In this document: positions 12,606 through 26,335 of the stretch, piece after piece
Numbering within the stretch: the stretch's first letter is position 1
Layout of the letters: every line of letters starts with the position of its first letter
Assembly (NCBI GenBank): GCA_963693285.1
Contig: OY848930.1
Coordinates: forward strand, 186,001-250,000
Direction: 5' to 3'
Length of the DNA: 64,000 bases
DNA from: Xestospongia muta
Lineage: Eukaryota; Porifera; Demospongiae; Haplosclerida; Petrosiidae
Translations under genes and position numbers: made by a program
Notes under the pieces: generated by a model
Seen by the model: only the letters and a program-made list of their open reading frames with translations
The model's database searches: none
Told to the model about the DNA's origin: nothing

Positions 12606-15600
12606 ATGGCGGAGCAGTTAGAGCGTATTTTCTCTCTTCTCCTTAGTCCAGACACTGAGACCATTAGAAATGTAGGTCAACTTTAATATAACATTGTCAT
12701 AACTCTTTTGTTAGGGGACAGCTGAACTTCAAGCTCTTTACAAGAACCCGATTTTATTAGATGGCCTGTGTCATGTGATATTAAACTCAGAGAACCCTCA
12801 TGTATGTAATATTACATGTACATTCAACAATTAATGTCACATGACTTTTTAGATACGACAATTATCGGCTGTAGTGTTACGTAAGAAGCTTGTTCAAGTA
12901 TGGAGGCAGTTATCGCAGGAAGATCGAGAGAGGTAACCCGATTATTAGTCCATTTAATTAATGGTTGTCATGGAAACCTTTTAGTTTAAAGAATGTATTT
13001 GTTCAATGTCTATCCAATGAAATGCAGTGAGTTGTTTGGTTGCTATGGTAACATGACACATACAATATTTCATTATAGTCACTTGGTTCTTAGAGCTGCT
13101 GCTAATTTGGTAAGTTCAATTTCATGCTCAGACCACTTGGTTTGGGTATGAGACTTAGAGTCATTGGTCCCTATTATTAGGTGAGTGTAATTGCTAATTT
13201 CGAGTTCACTCATAACCAATGGCCAGAGCTATCAGTATTTATTATGCAAAATTGTCAAAATGATGACCCAGTACGACAGGAGGTATGTCAAACCACACCC
13301 ACTGTTCACCTACATTAATTAATAGATTGGTATGCTCGTCTTGAGTTCAGTAATGGAAACAGCTGCTTCCCAAGTAAGCATCTCATAAAGACATCATTTA
13401 TAATGCTCCACCCCCCTAGCTCCACCCACAATATATCCAATTATTAACATTATTTTCATCAGCTTTAAGTAATGAAAGAAATAAAATGGTACCTTATTAT
13501 GCACTTAAGTAAGTGGGTGGAGTTTCTATTACCATATTTGGTAATCACTTCAGATCATTAACATCAATGATAGAATATTTAAAAGAAGACGAAATGGTTA
13601 ATAATCACATGACAATCACATGATTGGTCGTTATTTTATAGCCTCACTTTCGAACTCTCATTCCTAAAGCATTACAAGCCATCAAAGCATTAATAACAGA
13701 GGACGAGGTCAGTGACCCCCTTTACTTTGATGTGGTCTGTACATTTCTTTGATGTGGTCTACAGGACAAAGCATGTAATGCTATGGAGCTCTTTGATGAA
13801 TTGATGGAATGTGATATCAGTTTAATAAGTCCATTTATTAGACAATTAGTGGAATTTTGCTTGGAAGTAAGTCACATGACTATCATGTGATCTGACATTA
13901 TGAATATACGAATTAGATTGGTAATGACCCCAATCTTGATGAACCTATCAGGGTCAAGGCTTTATCAACGTTAGGATTTTTAGCAACAGTTAAGAAGAAA
14001 GTGAGTTGTATATATATAATTATAATAATTAAATTGTTTTAAATATTATAGTCTTTATTAAAGTTAAATTTATTATCATCAATACTTCAAACTACATTGT
14101 CTATAATGGCAACTGCACAAAATGACTCTGACGATGATGACGATGATATCTTGAGTGACCACACCCATTCTCCTCAAGCTGAAGCCAGTCGGGTACTTAT
14201 TTACTAACCCCTAGTTAATAATATGTTTATTAAATTTTAGGTTCTAGACCAATTAGCATTAAATTTACCTCCAGAGAAGATGTTCACTTCAGTGGTAAAT
14301 TGTATTATTTTTACAGACATTTTTTAGAGTATCTCTATAGCTTGGCTATATACAACCATGGCTACAAAATGAGTGCCTTCCTTTACAAAAGAGAGCTGCT
14401 CTCACCGCTATTGGTGTAATATCTGAAGGTTGTGCTGAATATATTAGGAAAACGTAATTACAGAAATAATAGCAGGGGTGATTACTTTATCCCCTTTCTT
14501 TTCACTAGTCATTTGTCAGGTTTAGTTCAGTTTATTTATTCTGGATTGGAACATCCTGATCAACATGTAAAGAATGCTGCATTATTTTCATTGGGTCAGT
14601 TCTCAGAGCATTTACAGGTATAATATACTAGAAATGTAACTAGTATACTAGATAGTATAACTAGTATACTAGATAATATAACTAGTATACTAGATAATAT
14701 AACTAGTATACTAGATAACGTAACTAGTATACTAGGTAATGTAACTAGTATACTGGGTAATGTAACTAGTATACTAGATAGTATAACTAGTATATTGTAT
14801 ATTCTCATGTTTACTTTGTGTAGCCTGAAATAAGTCAATTCAGTTCAGACTTGTTGCCAGCCTTGTTCCAATTTCTCGACCATGCCCTTACATCTAGTGG
14901 GTGTGGTGGACCTTCTATCAATCGAACGTTTTATGCCGTTGAGATGTTCTGTGAAAATTTAGGCAAGTAGAACAAAAATAATATTCGCAATTATCTCCAC
15001 AATAGGTGCTAATCTTTTACCATATCTTCCAGTGTTGATGGATAAGTTGTTTCTATTACTTACAGGAGATTATGTAAATGATGTCATTATGATGTCATAA
15101 TGATGTTATATTATATTTTAATAGAACTTTAATTGTAAAGAACTGGCTATTAGCTGTATTGGAGCAATAGGTAGTAACCTTATTATATTAGAGTAAAATA
15201 TATCGGTGATGTTTGTAGCTAATGCTGTAGGTGAAGGTTTAGTACCTTATTTTCAGAAGATACTGGAGTCTTTGAAAGTATTTTTAGAATTTTATTTTAC
15301 TTATGATTACATGTATATATAGATGTATCTTATGTTACCATATCAACAGGATATGATTGTACTACAGGCACAAGCTGTTGGTAGGTGATATTCAGTGTGT
15401 GTTAATTATATGTGTGGGTGTGGTTTAGATACACTGGGGACAATGGCTAGGACAATGGGTGTTAGTAATTTTAGACCTATCGCTGAAGAATGTGTGCAAC
15501 TTGGAATGGTATGGATGAGTGAACAGAGGGTTAATTTTTGTTCATTATTTTTTAGTCTCTTATAAACAGTGGAGACCCAGATCTGCGGAGATCAGTGTAC

Positions 15601-17992
15601 GTTATATCTATTATAATATATATTTACTATTCATACACACACGTAGGTATGGTATGCTAGCCTCAGTATCTAAAGTATTAAGTCAAGATATGGTCCAACA
15701 TCTACCAACAATTATACCACGAATGATTGAATCACTTAGTTGTGATGAGGGTATACAAGTAAGTCTCTCCTTCTCCCTCAAATTTCACACTATCACAGGC
15801 TTACTATTCCTCTTTTGCTGTCCCTTTTCTTGATTTTGATGATGAACCTGGGGGCGGTGATGAATCTATTGATAGCTTAGAAGATGACCAAGATATTGAG
15901 GGGTATGATGTCATAGTTAGTCATGTGACATGTCATGTGACCATACAGATATACGGTAGAAAATGCATATATTGAAGAAAAAGAGGACACTTGCAATGCC
16001 ATAGCAGAGATTGCTGAAAATGTTGGGTAAGTTATCTGCATATCGAATTCATAACTCATTTTTTATCTTAGCATCTTATTTCTACCTTATATTGATGATT
16101 GTTTTAAAGAGATTAGAACTCTTGTTGATGTGAGTATGTCCCTGTTAATTACTTAGTTTATTAATTTAATGTAGCATTCAGCTATATCAATACGTAAAGC
16201 CTCGGTAACGTCATTAGGAAGATTGTTAATTGTGTGGTATCACCCTGTCATTATGGGTGGATATAATGAAGAAGAGAAAAGTTAGTTATTAAAGGGTTAA
16301 ATAATTTATGATAATTATGTTTTATATAGCATCTTTAAATATGCTTATTAATTTTACTTTGAACAACATGTCTGCAAGTGCTCGTACCGATAGTGTCTCT
16401 AGTGTTGTCTTGGCAACGTTAGATAGTATTGAGACTGTTTTGAAAGGGTTAAAAGGACGTGAGTGTGTCCTTGAACGTACAGTAGTTGAGAGTTTAGTGG
16501 TTACGGTGGAAGATATCCTTAATAATAAGGTGGGTGTGGTTGTCTCTATTTATCAGTATGAAATTATTTCTTTCTAGGCTCAATGTCAAGAAGATGATGG
16601 TGAGGGAGCAACATTTGAATTTCAAAATAGTGATGTTGCGGAGATTGATGGCCTATTATTGGAGACAGCTGGCAGTATTATTGGTCCCTTGGCTACAGTG
16701 GTAGGCGGAGCTAATATAATGAAGTTATTAAAACCTATTGTTGAGCTCCTAATGAACAAATTGGTAATTAAAGTTAATAAACTATTAATAACTATTTCTT
16801 ATCAGACTCATGATAGTTCTATTGCTACTCGATCATTTGTTATTGGAACGTTTGCTGAAGTAAGCTCCTAATAATTAGGTTAATTAATTAAAATTTATCA
16901 ATTAGATAGTTGATGGGTGTGGCTCTGCTAGTTCAGAGTTAGCTGGTGATCTTTATCCTTTATTCACTCAAGGAATGAGTGATAAAAGTGATGAAGTTGC
17001 TAGTAATAGCGTTTATGGAATAGGTACATTAGCAGCTAATGCTCTACCTGTTATGGCAAGGTTTGTGATCTCACATGACATCATACTGTCATAACAAGAC
17101 CATATGACATCAATATTGTATTATGATGTCATGATGACATCATACGATACACAAAGTAATATTACCATAATACAATGTGTGATGTCATAATGCATTAATG
17201 ATGTCATCATGTCACATGACAAGGTTATAATGTCACATGATCTTGTCTAGTCAATATCCGGAGATCTTGAGTGGTCTGTTTGGACTAGCCCAAACTCGAC
17301 ATAATGGCCGTCTTATGGACAACATTTGTGCAGCTGTCTGTCGTATGATAACCAGCCAACAAGAAAGAGTACCTTTAGAACAGGTAATTATATATTACTA
17401 ATAAAGGGGCACGCCATTACTATTATATGAGATAGTAATATAGTTAATATATGGCTGTACTTATAATTGAGTCTTAATACTGAGTCTATTAATTTATACA
17501 ATTACATTAGGTATTACCAGTATTACTACAAAATTTGCCATTAAAAGAAGATATGGAAGAAAATGAGACAGTTTACAATTGTGTATTCAATTTGCTCAAT
17601 ACAGGGAATATAGCGGTAAGGAATGGGCGTGGTCATTAATTCAAATGGGCGTGGTCACAATACTTTTTGTTACTAGATTATGAATAATTTGGATCTTGTA
17701 TTAAAAGCATTTGCTACAGAATTGTCTAGTGATAAACTACCATCAGGTATGTATAATAAAGTACATGTATATATAATGAAAGTATTATATACGTAATGTT
17801 ATTGTTCTTGTTAAATGCTGTTATCTTTTAGACCTCCGCTCTCAAATGATTCAAATATTACTTGCATTGCATGCTCAATGTAGTCAACAGTTTGAAGCAG
17901 CCATTGCTTGTCTTCCTCCGGGCCACACCCAAATATTAGTGGAAACTCTTGCATCACAAACTGGATTACCCAATACCAATGACAATATTTGA
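12606..17992 (+). CDS. IPO4: Importin-4 (importin beta family)
   Basis: Nuclear import receptor built of HEAT repeats; the mammalian protein carries cargoes such as histones and ribosomal proteins. The ATG at 12606 gives MAEQLERIFSLLLSPDTETI, like the human start. Many short exons follow: IRQLSAVVLRKKLVQVWRQL; ACNAMELFDELMECDISLIS; an acidic stretch with six consecutive Asp; HPDQHVKNAALFSLGQFSEH; GVSNFRPIAEECVQLGM; CNAIAEIAENVG; and SFVIGTFAE. These match successive blocks of human IPO4 in order. The last exon ends SQTGLPNTNDNI with a TGA at 17990-17992. Introns are mostly 45-100 bp. Two are larger and hold an AACTAGTATACTAGAT minisatellite (14618-14823) and TGATGTCAT inverted repeats (17062-17250). 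The gene is convergent with TMEM208, with 102 bp between the stops. Confidence 0.9.
14634..14793. repeat. Minisatellite of about 19 bp in an IPO4 intron
   Basis: The unit AACTAGTATACTAGATAAT repeats about eight times with small variation. It contains the palindrome ACTAGTATACTAG. Confidence 0.85.
17062..17250. repeat. Intron built of TGATGTCAT/ATGACATCA inverted words
   Basis: This IPO4 intron has many ATGATGTCAT and ATGACATCAT words in both orientations. It starts GATCTCACATGAC and ends GTCACATGATC, suggesting a foldback structure. Confidence 0.55.
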
Positions 17993-18094
17993 GGTAATAA
18001 ATTATATATAAACTGAACATTTCTTTCTATTATTAAAATAGTAATACCTGTAAATTAAATAATTTTAACCCTTTCACAACTAACATCAGTTTTG

Positions 18095-18836
18095 TTAATA
18101 AATCTTTTTGATTTTTTTCTTTTTCTTTTTTGTTTTATCATCATCTACTGGTTCTGATCCTGCTTTAAACCACGGCCACAATAGTGTGACCCAGAGCTTA
18201 TAAAATGCAAATATTGGGATCTATACCAGAAATAAGAATTGTGATCAAATTAACAATACAAAAAGTAATATTGAACTTACTATTAACCACAAAATCCACA
18301 TATAATTACTGACAGCAGATAAACATTGTAGAATAGAGACAAGTAAAATGACATCCTTTGAGTACCTAAGAGGAAGTCCCTATGATCTTTGAGTTAATGA
18401 GATTAGTCTTACTCAGACATCCAGGAATCTTGCAGATCAGCTCCTGCATCAATCACATCACCTTTATCATTAAAACTTGCTCGACTTAGATAACGTAGCA
18501 TCCAGTGACCACACCCATGATTACAAATAGCAAAGACAACTGTAAACTACATGTATTATACATTTAATAGTAAATATATTAATACTTACTATAGATACTA
18601 ATGATAAGTTATTGTACCACCATATAAATAAGATTATATGTGTCAATTGGGCTATCTATAAATTAACCAATAAATTGATGGACCATTTAGAATTTAACAT
18701 ACTGTTGTAATCACTGAAACCTTAAAATAAAACTTTAGAGTAGACTGGTTGTCTTGGTATATTTCCTTTTGACCCTTTCTCCTTTCCTTGGGCTAAAAGA
18801 AATATAATTATTTGTAATAAACTTTGTACTCACCAT
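18095..18836 (-). CDS. TMEM208: Transmembrane protein 208
   Basis: Small ER membrane protein; the mammalian protein is part of the SND targeting pathway. The ATG at 18834-18836 is immediately followed by a GT intron, so the first coding exon is only the start codon. The next exon reads PKERRKGQKEIYQDNQSTLK then FYFK, matching human KKQIFEENRETLKFY. Later exons give hydrophobic segments (IILFIWWYNNLSLVSI; ILLVSILQCLSAVSNYMWIL) around a loop YLSRASFNDKGDVIDAGADL. They end with KLWVTLLWPWFKAG, close to human LLWVNVLGPWFTA. The tail is lysine-rich (KTKKKKKKIKKIY). It is head to head with FAU, 146 bp apart, around a palindromic NRF-1-type site. Confidence 0.88.
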
Positions 18837-18880
18837 TTTCTTACTCTAATAAGTGATCACTGCCACTCCCCCCTCTTACA

Positions 18881-18896
18881 ACTGCGCATGCGCAGT
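18881..18896. promoter_or_regulatory. NRF-1-type palindrome between TMEM208 and FAU
   Basis: ACTGCGCATGCGCAGT is a perfect 16-bp palindrome containing the NRF-1 consensus TGCGCATGCGCA. It lies inside the 146-bp spacer of two divergent genes. Confidence 0.7.
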
Positions 18897-18982
18897 AGGT
18901 TATTACAAGCATGTGTTGCAATCTCTTTGGGTGACATTATAAAGAGTGGTGGTTAGTTCAGTGAGTAGATAAGAGAGAGAAG

Positions 18983-19534
<552 letters not shown>

Positions 19535-19625
19535 TTATTTGATGTTATAATTGGATTTTATCTGAAGTGCTTCATATTATGCAAATCCTTAATGATTTAA
19601 TAATAGGAAATGTATATACAAAAAA

Positions 19626-19631
19626 AATAAA
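19626..19631 (+). terminator. FAU polyadenylation signal
   Basis: A canonical AATAAA lies 92 bp after the FAU stop codon. Confidence 0.7.
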
Positions 19632-20439
19632 CAATATTTAGTTTGGAAGTTGTTTGATGTTTTAATTATTTTAATAAATAAATTCAGTACAGACAAAAAT
19701 AAATAATTAGTATTGAATTTATACTGTTACTATTAATAACAAATTACTGACACACTAAATACGTTATTTACTGCATCATTACCAGTAAAATTACGAAATA
19801 TTACTACTTCGTACAAGACGCCATTTTGATGGCTTGTTACTAAAAATAGAATCGTCAGTTTCTATTTTTATCATTCGCAACAGGTTGGGTGGTCAGTGGA
19901 TGTAAGCAATTCTCTCTACCGATCAAAGGTGCCCTGAAGATCTCTGACTAGTTAAAGACAAACTTTACAGTGACAAAGAAGGTAAGATAAGTTACTTGAT
20001 GATGTAGTAGTTTATCAAAACGATTCGACTAGAATATCAGCATAGAGTAAAATTGATAGTGATATAGATTGTGTGTTATATAGAATAGTTTTAGACTTTA
20101 AGATGTTGTTTTCAATATAGTTTAAGTGATTTTGTGTCTAGTCTATAGCACTCTATGTGTCATTGTTAATATCACAGATATCAGTATATATCTGGTAGTG
20201 TTTAACTTTATATGATGGTAATTGGTAATTAATAATAGGGTCATTATAACACATTCTCGTTGTCATTGGTCAAAGCTCCTTGTCATATTATACAAGATGT
20301 TTTATGATATTTAATATGGTATTGTATTATCAGTTGATATTATGGATGATTTACATATTTTTGTAAAAATTACACATCTCAGACCAAAGTTTATACTACA
20401 TGGGTTATATCATACCTTACTTCCTAATATGCCTTCCTC

Positions 20440-20538
20440 TCTTTCTCTTCCTCCCTTCCTCTCTCTCTCTCTCTCTCTCTCCTCCCTCTCTCCCTCCCTC
20501 CCCCTCTCTCTCTCCTCCCTCTCTCTCTTCCTCGCTCC

Positions 20539-20610
<72 letters not shown>

Positions 20611-20646
20611 CCTCTCTCTCTTCCTCGCTCCCCCCCCCCCTCTCTC

Positions 20647-20682
<36 letters not shown>
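20440..20682 (+). repeat. CT/CCT microsatellite at the Rap2 leader acceptor
   Basis: About 240 bp of CT and CCCT repeats include two near-identical blocks with C11-C12 runs. They end immediately upstream of the acceptor AAAG and the Rap2 ATG. Open frames through this run are not coding. Confidence 0.9.
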
Positions 20683-20693
20683 AAAGTATATCA

Positions 20694-21236
20694 ATGAAGG
20701 AATATAAAGTAGTTGTTTTGGGGAGTGGTGGTGTCGGAAAAAGTGCGCTAACTGTAAGATTCGTAGCAGGACAATTCGTGGAAAAATATGACCCCACCAT
20801 CGAAGACTTTTACAGAAAAGAAATTGAGATAGATGGGTCACCAGCTGTGATCGAAATCTTAGATACAGCAGGAACTGAGCAATTTGCATCAATGCGAGAT
20901 CTTTATATCAAAAATGGTCAAGGGTTCTTATTGGTATATTCTATTATCAATCAACAGTCATACATCGATATAAAACCACTAAGAGATCAAATTTTACGAG
21001 TTAAAGGTGTTCAAAATGTACCAATGTTGCTTATCGGGAATAAATGCGATTTAGAAGCTGAGAGAGCTGTGTCCAATATGGATGGAGAAAGTCTAGCTCA
21101 GATGTGGGGTTGTCCTTTCTTTGAAACGTCTGCCAAAAGTAAGAAGAACGTTGATGTAATTTTTGTTGATGTAGTACGAGAGATACTTAAAACAAAATCA
21201 AAAAAAGGCGATGGCGGTTGTTGTACCTTATTATAA
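20694..21236 (+). CDS. Rap2-type small GTPase, single coding exon
   Basis: Ras-superfamily switch of 180 residues. The P-loop is GSGGVGKS (10-17) and switch I is [14 protein letters not shown] (32-45). Phe39 is the residue that distinguishes Rap2 from Rap1. Switch II is [13 protein letters not shown], with Thr at position 61 as in all Raps. The base-binding motifs are NKCD and ETSAKS. The C-terminus CCTLL forms a CAAX box ending in leucine, so geranylgeranylation is expected, with a neighbouring cysteine for palmitoylation. The coding region has no intron, unusual for this window. The chosen ATG follows the splice acceptor by a few bases; the open frame upstream is only the CT microsatellite. 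Confidence 0.93.
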   Translation: MKEYKVVVLGSGGVGKSALTVRFVAGQFVEKYDPTIEDFYRKEIEIDGSPAVIEILDTAGTEQFASMRDLYIKNGQGFLLVYSIINQQSYIDIKPLRDQILRVKGVQNVPMLLIGNKCDLEAERAVSNMDGESLAQMWGCPFFETSAKSKKNVDVIFVDVVREILKTKSKKGDGGCCTLL

Positions 21237-22036
21237 GAATTAGAAGGAAATAATTTCTTAACTGTTGGATAAAAAGAAATACAAATCTCTCTATCTTTGT
21301 TGCTGTAGTTTTATACATATTGTGTTATTATTTTGATCTCTTCTCTCTGTTAATTTCAAAGTCAAAGTTTGTGGTCAGCTAACTCATCCTCTGTTTATCG
21401 AACTGCGCATGACATGTTAGTTAATTAATTATCCTTTATTAATATTATTTAATAATAATTATTTAACAGAAGTTATGATTTTCATGTCAGTTTGTCCATT
21501 TCTTATTAATACAGCAATTGTATGCGTACGTCTCTTGTAATGGCTATAATAGTTATAATCATGTTTTTAAAAGAAGTCCTTTGTATTATTAAACTGAGAA
21601 ATATCTTAGGCTATTAGGTGGACAGTCACTGGAGCACAAGTCATGAATTTTTCATATCAATGAATATTATTAAATACATGTATGTCACTTCAAGTTACTC
21701 CTTATCATAGCTACAGGTCTATCAGGCTATGAATATCATTAAAAAGTGGCTTAGTCACTGCAATACATCTAAAATGCATAGGTTACAACATTTACTGAAG
21801 CCAAAATATTAGCACATACATCAATACCCCTACATTTATAGACATATTTTCCTAGCTGTACCCACTGAACCAGACAATACATTGTATAGGACATACAATA
21901 ACAGTAGTAATGTCCATACAAAGGAATTACACTTATAGTGTTAATCAACAAAAAATGTAAACAATTAATAAAATTTGAGTATATATAGAAACCTAATAAA
22001 GACACTAAGGTACTATTGACAAATATAATTAAACTT
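21237..22036. other. Convergent spacer between Rap2 and the PUB-domain gene
   Basis: About 800 bp of AT-rich sequence with no convincing exon on either strand. It presumably holds both 3' UTRs. Confidence 0.5.
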
Positions 22037-24813
22037 TTAATTACTAGAACTCTCATTGCAAACATCACATTTATTAGTGTTATTTGTATTTTCATGCAAA
22101 CAGTAATGACAAGTCCAATGTTTAAGTACAGGTGTAATAAAAGGGGGTGTGGTCTTGGACGGTTTCACAATTGGACTGGATAATGAATCGGTTTGAACAA
22201 TACTGGGATGACTACGTTCAGTAATATAGTGTGATGATTCTGTATTCAATGCTCCAACATTAATATAATTGTATTGAGAAGATGATGTTACCCAGCTTGG
22301 TATCTTCCCACAATTATTACAAGCAGGATTGTTGTCATCTTTCTGATTCCATGCCGAACAACTTTGACACATCCAACTGCTGTCATTTATAACACTACCA
22401 CTATAAGCTGATGCTCCTGTTGAAGTAAATGGTGTTCGTTTTGAGTATGAACTATCTGAAGACACCAACATACCTCTTTCTTGACCAGCACTCAAACTTT
22501 CATAACGTATCCTTTGTCGTATTTTTTCTCCTTCTTGTTTCCCACCTCCCCAAGTTTTACTAGTTTCAAGACTTCCTGATGATGATCCCATGCGTAAAGA
22601 TTGTCTTATCATGTCTCCTTCCTGTTTACTTCCTCCCCACGTCTTTCCACTTTCTGAGAGCAAGATTCCTCTCCTTAGCTCATCCCCTTGGTGTCTAGGG
22701 GATACTCCTTTAATTTGTCTCCATTCTGATGATGGATTTCCTTCCACCATCTTTATATTTTCTGAAAGAGAGATTCCTTTCCTTACTTCTTCCTCTTCTG
22801 GTATTCCCCCTTGCTGACTGTAAACATCTTGTTGTTTAAGATATAGATAAGAAGAGTGACTACTATTTCTACGTGGAGTTGGTACAGGAGGTTTTAGAGA
22901 CTTTTCAACATCAATTAATGCATCAGCACTGCCACGTCTTGGTAGCGCATTTTCAGTACTACCTCGTCTAGATAGTTCATCTACATCAATATTTACATAT
23001 GAACTATTAGTAGGTTCTTGTTTGAGTGGTAACTTGTCTCGACTATTAAAATGTTGGTTAGTAGGTTGATAGTTGTAAGTGTTTGAAAGCTGGTTACCAT
23101 AGCGACTATCATATCGGCTACCATATTGGTTGGTAGGCTGGTTATATTGACCATCATATTGGTCAGTAGCATACTGGTTGCTAGGATACTGATTAGCAGG
23201 TTCAGTTGAATAATAATAAGCTGAATCACTTGTAGAACTGTCAACACTAAAACCTTTTTGAAGTAAAGGTGCTCTACCTTGTCTTGATTGAGGTGGGGAT
23301 GTTCGTTCATTAGAAGGGCTGTCTTCCTCACCAATTATAAATATAGGAGATGATTCTGATGTTTTAAATGCTTGATATAAGTTACGTGTAAAAGACGTTT
23401 GACCCCAAGATGTATTACTGGATACACTTGAAGAGGAGCTGGAACGACGATGCAACAATGAGGCAGTAGAAGGTGTATTTTCAAAACTATTGTCTCTTTG
23501 TGGTAGTCGTGTGGTATTATCAGTAGGATATGATGCACTCTTACTTTGTGTAGGGGAGACGACTTTCTCTTCTTTGTCGAAAGAACTATTAGATGCATAT
23601 GAAGATCCTATTCCTCTCATCATATTTTGTAACTGGCTTTGTGTCATAATAGGAGGTGGTAATTCAAATGAAGACATAAGCTCAGATGACATGCTATCTT
23701 CTAACTGAGTACTTCCAGAGGAGCCCCTATGATAATTATGGTAAGATGACTCAGGAGAAAAGGGTTGGTTAGGAGTGCTAGTCAATGGAGCTTGTGAACT
23801 ATAGCCAGTATTAGATGGTGTTAAAGGTATGTGTTCACTGATTTGAGTGTGTTCACTTGATACTACATGACCACTCATGAAAAAATCCAAACATTGCTGT
23901 TTCACTGGTGGACCTAACTTTCTTGCTAACATGACATGTTTGAATTCAGTAGGAACACCAGTTAATGTACGAGACCATTTAGAGACACGATCTAATATAA
24001 ATACTACAATTTTTAAATCTTCATGAAGTATAACAATATCAGCAACAATTGAATAGAGATCTTGCTGAGAAAACCTATGGAGAATGAGATCAGATGATCC
24101 TTGTAATCTGATGTATCCCATGAGATTGAGAAAATCCTCTGCCACTTTCAGCTTACGGTGGACATGGAATACATAATAGGAGGTACTAACCTGGGGGGGG
24201 AGAAAAACATGTGACCCTTCAATTAATAATTATATTACCTACTATATCAAGTATTGTTATGATTAGTAGTGCAGTGTTGTTGATAATATAGGATAAAGCT
24301 AGGCTGGTAAGTTTTAACCAAATATGGTTTAAAACTATATATAGTCTTTCCATCAAAGGCTTTAATATACATCTTAAAAGGAAAAAACACCTGTGACCAA
24401 AAGGCAGTGGTCTAAGTGACATGTGATGTGTGAATAGTATAATTACATGCGAAACAGACATATTGTATTTTCTCAGTACAATAGTGACTTACTTTCACAC
24501 GTTTCAATTCAGGTCTATTTGGTGCTAACAATAAATTGATAGGATAACGTAACAAGGCCTTTAATCCTTGTTGCCAGCTCTTGACTTCAGGAATAGCCTC
24601 AGTAAGAGATAAACGGTTACAGAGAGGTAGCAATGTAGTGAAGACTCTAGGTTGACTATATCGTAAATCAAAGTTCACTTTCTGAACAAACACTTCTGCT
24701 AAATCAAATACATTTTTAGATATTTCTAAATCAGTGAGTTGAAGTTCACTGGATTGAAGAACAGAAATAGAGTCTTTTACAGCAGTCAAGAGAGCTTCTT
24801 TGTCAGGATCCAT
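22037..24813 (-). CDS. PUB-domain and RanBP2-type zinc-finger protein, SPATA2/tamozhennic-like
   Basis: Two coding exons: 24493-24813 (MDPDKEALLTAVKDSISVLQ onward) and 22037-24190, 824 residues together. The splice joins RVK to VSTSYYVFHVHRKLKVAEDF, completing a PUB domain at about residues 60-180 (GLKALLRYPINLLLAPNRPE, FLNLMGYIRLQGS). A long Ser/Gln/Tyr-rich, probably disordered region follows, with NQYGSRYDSRYG-type repeats. It ends with two RanBP2/NZF zinc fingers, WMCQSCSAW...CNNCGK and WTCHYCLHEN...CDVCNES. PUB domains bind p97 or the linear-ubiquitin ligase HOIP, and NZF fingers bind ubiquitin. The layout PUB plus zinc finger matches Drosophila tamozhennic and vertebrate SPATA2. The family call is from architecture and PUB similarity, so orthology is likely but not certain. 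Confidence 0.65.
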
Positions 24814-25310
24814 GTCGACTACTATTGAATATAGAAGGTTCAAAGTACTTGTATAGAACTAAAAGAAAGTTTATATAAGACCATTTATAGGCATCATATG
24901 ACAGAGCAGGTGATATATACTTGCTCTGATCGTGACTGGACAAGATGATGAGGTCATGCCAACTGCCACGTATAACTGTTGTCGAGCGTTTCTCTCAGAG
25001 CTTGAATTGCTTAACCGAAAGTAATGTGCGCGAGGGGCATTACCCTGTACTCTCCCACTATGTAATGGTAATATCCTGTCTCTGTTTACCTGTTTAAGCT
25101 GTTTTGCATAAAGTTACCATAGCTCCGGAGGACGAGGAGGGGCTGGCTATGCATGACTTGAAGAGTATACGGAAAACATTTCCCCATTACATTTCTGTAC
25201 AAATTTTAGAACATTTCCGTATAACTCCGTATTTATAGACAGACCCGGTTGTTATGGTAACTAATACACAACACAAGTAGCAAGCACTGCACTTACTATA
25301 GCACTCGAAA
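24814..25310. promoter_or_regulatory. Divergent promoter region, PUB gene and GAS8
   Basis: About 500 bp between divergent start codons. It has no coding frame but contains the GTATACGGA...CTCCGTAT element (25165-25232). Confidence 0.5.
25165..25232. repeat. Second copy of the GTATACGGA element, upstream of GAS8
   Basis: It aligns with 12498-12572 over GTATACGGA, TTCCCC, AAATTTTAGAA, TTTCCGT and CTCCGTAT. It ends about 80 bp before the GAS8 ATG; the IPO4 copy ends about 33 bp before its ATG. Confidence 0.5.
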
Positions 25311-26297
25311 ATGGTAAGAAAATTCGATAAGATATTGTTTATATATTCTCTAATAGCCTAAAGGAAAAGGAAAAGGTAAAGGAAAAGGGAAGGGAAAAGG
25401 GAAAGGCAAAGCTAAAGCTACTGCTGTCATTGATGGCATCTCAACAGAAGATATGACTAAAGAACAGGTATTGTATATAGTACATTATTGTATTAATGTA
25501 ATATTATTTATAGTACTATCTTTAATATTGATATAGCTTGAGGAACATTGTGTTAGATTACGAGATGAAGTAGATCGTGAGAGAGATGAACGCAATTTCT
25601 TCCAACTTGAGAGAGACAAAGTCAGCATTATGATCTGTTAATACTAACTTACTCACATTATATTAGGTGAATACATTCTGGGATATTACTAAGAGACAGT
25701 TAGAAGAGGCTCAAGCAACAATCAGAAACAAAGAGAGAGAAATTGAAGATTCTGAAGAGAGGCATCAAGTGGAAATTAAAGTGAGTAAATAAGAGCTAAC
25801 CCCTTTTATTATTATCATTATTAATTGCAGGTATACAAGCAAAAAGTGAAGCATTTATTATATGAACATCAAAACAATATTACTGAATTAAAGAGAGATG
25901 GTTAGTGATCCATTCATCTACCTCATCCATCCATCTATCCATTTCAGGTAGTGTGGCAGTGACATTGGAACAAAGCAAGCACAAAGAACAAGAATCTGAA
26001 CTACATTCAGAGAAAAGATCTTTAAAAGTAGAACTCAAAGAGCTTGAACTTGCTCACCAAGAAACAGTGAAGGCTTTAAAGAAAGTAAGCAATTACTCTG
26101 CTATGTATCTCTCCTATTGGTTGTTATTAGGAACATGATCAAGCTATCACTGCAATGAGAGAACAGTTTGAGCAAAGAGCTACAGATTTGGAAGCTAAAT
26201 ATGATCGTAAAATGTCAGCTTTGAGGGATGAGCTAGAATTGCGTAGAAAAACAGAAGTTCATGAAGTGGAAGAAGTAATCTGTTTGTTAGTCTTTTT

Positions 26298-26335
<38 letters not shown>

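Larger units (their letters stand above)
19535..20693 (+). other. FAU 3' end and Rap2 5' leader with a long leader intron
   Basis: After the FAU polyadenylation signal no coding region is seen. A likely non-coding first exon of Rap2 ends in GACAAAGAAG before GTAAGATAAG (about 19982). The leader intron then runs about 0.7 kb to the acceptor CTCTCAAAG just before the Rap2 ATG. Confidence 0.55.

Noticed and set aside
14596..14838. Minus-strand ILVTLPS repeats
   Set aside because: Product of the IPO4 intron minisatellite.
20400..20693. N-terminal Ser/Leu/Pro extension of Rap2 in the open frame
   Set aside because: It is microsatellite DNA ending in a splice acceptor; Rap proteins start at [10 protein letters not shown].
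20410..20892. Minus-strand open frame rich in Arg-Glu repeats
   Set aside because: It is the complement of the CT microsatellite running into the antisense of Rap2; no independent coding evidence.
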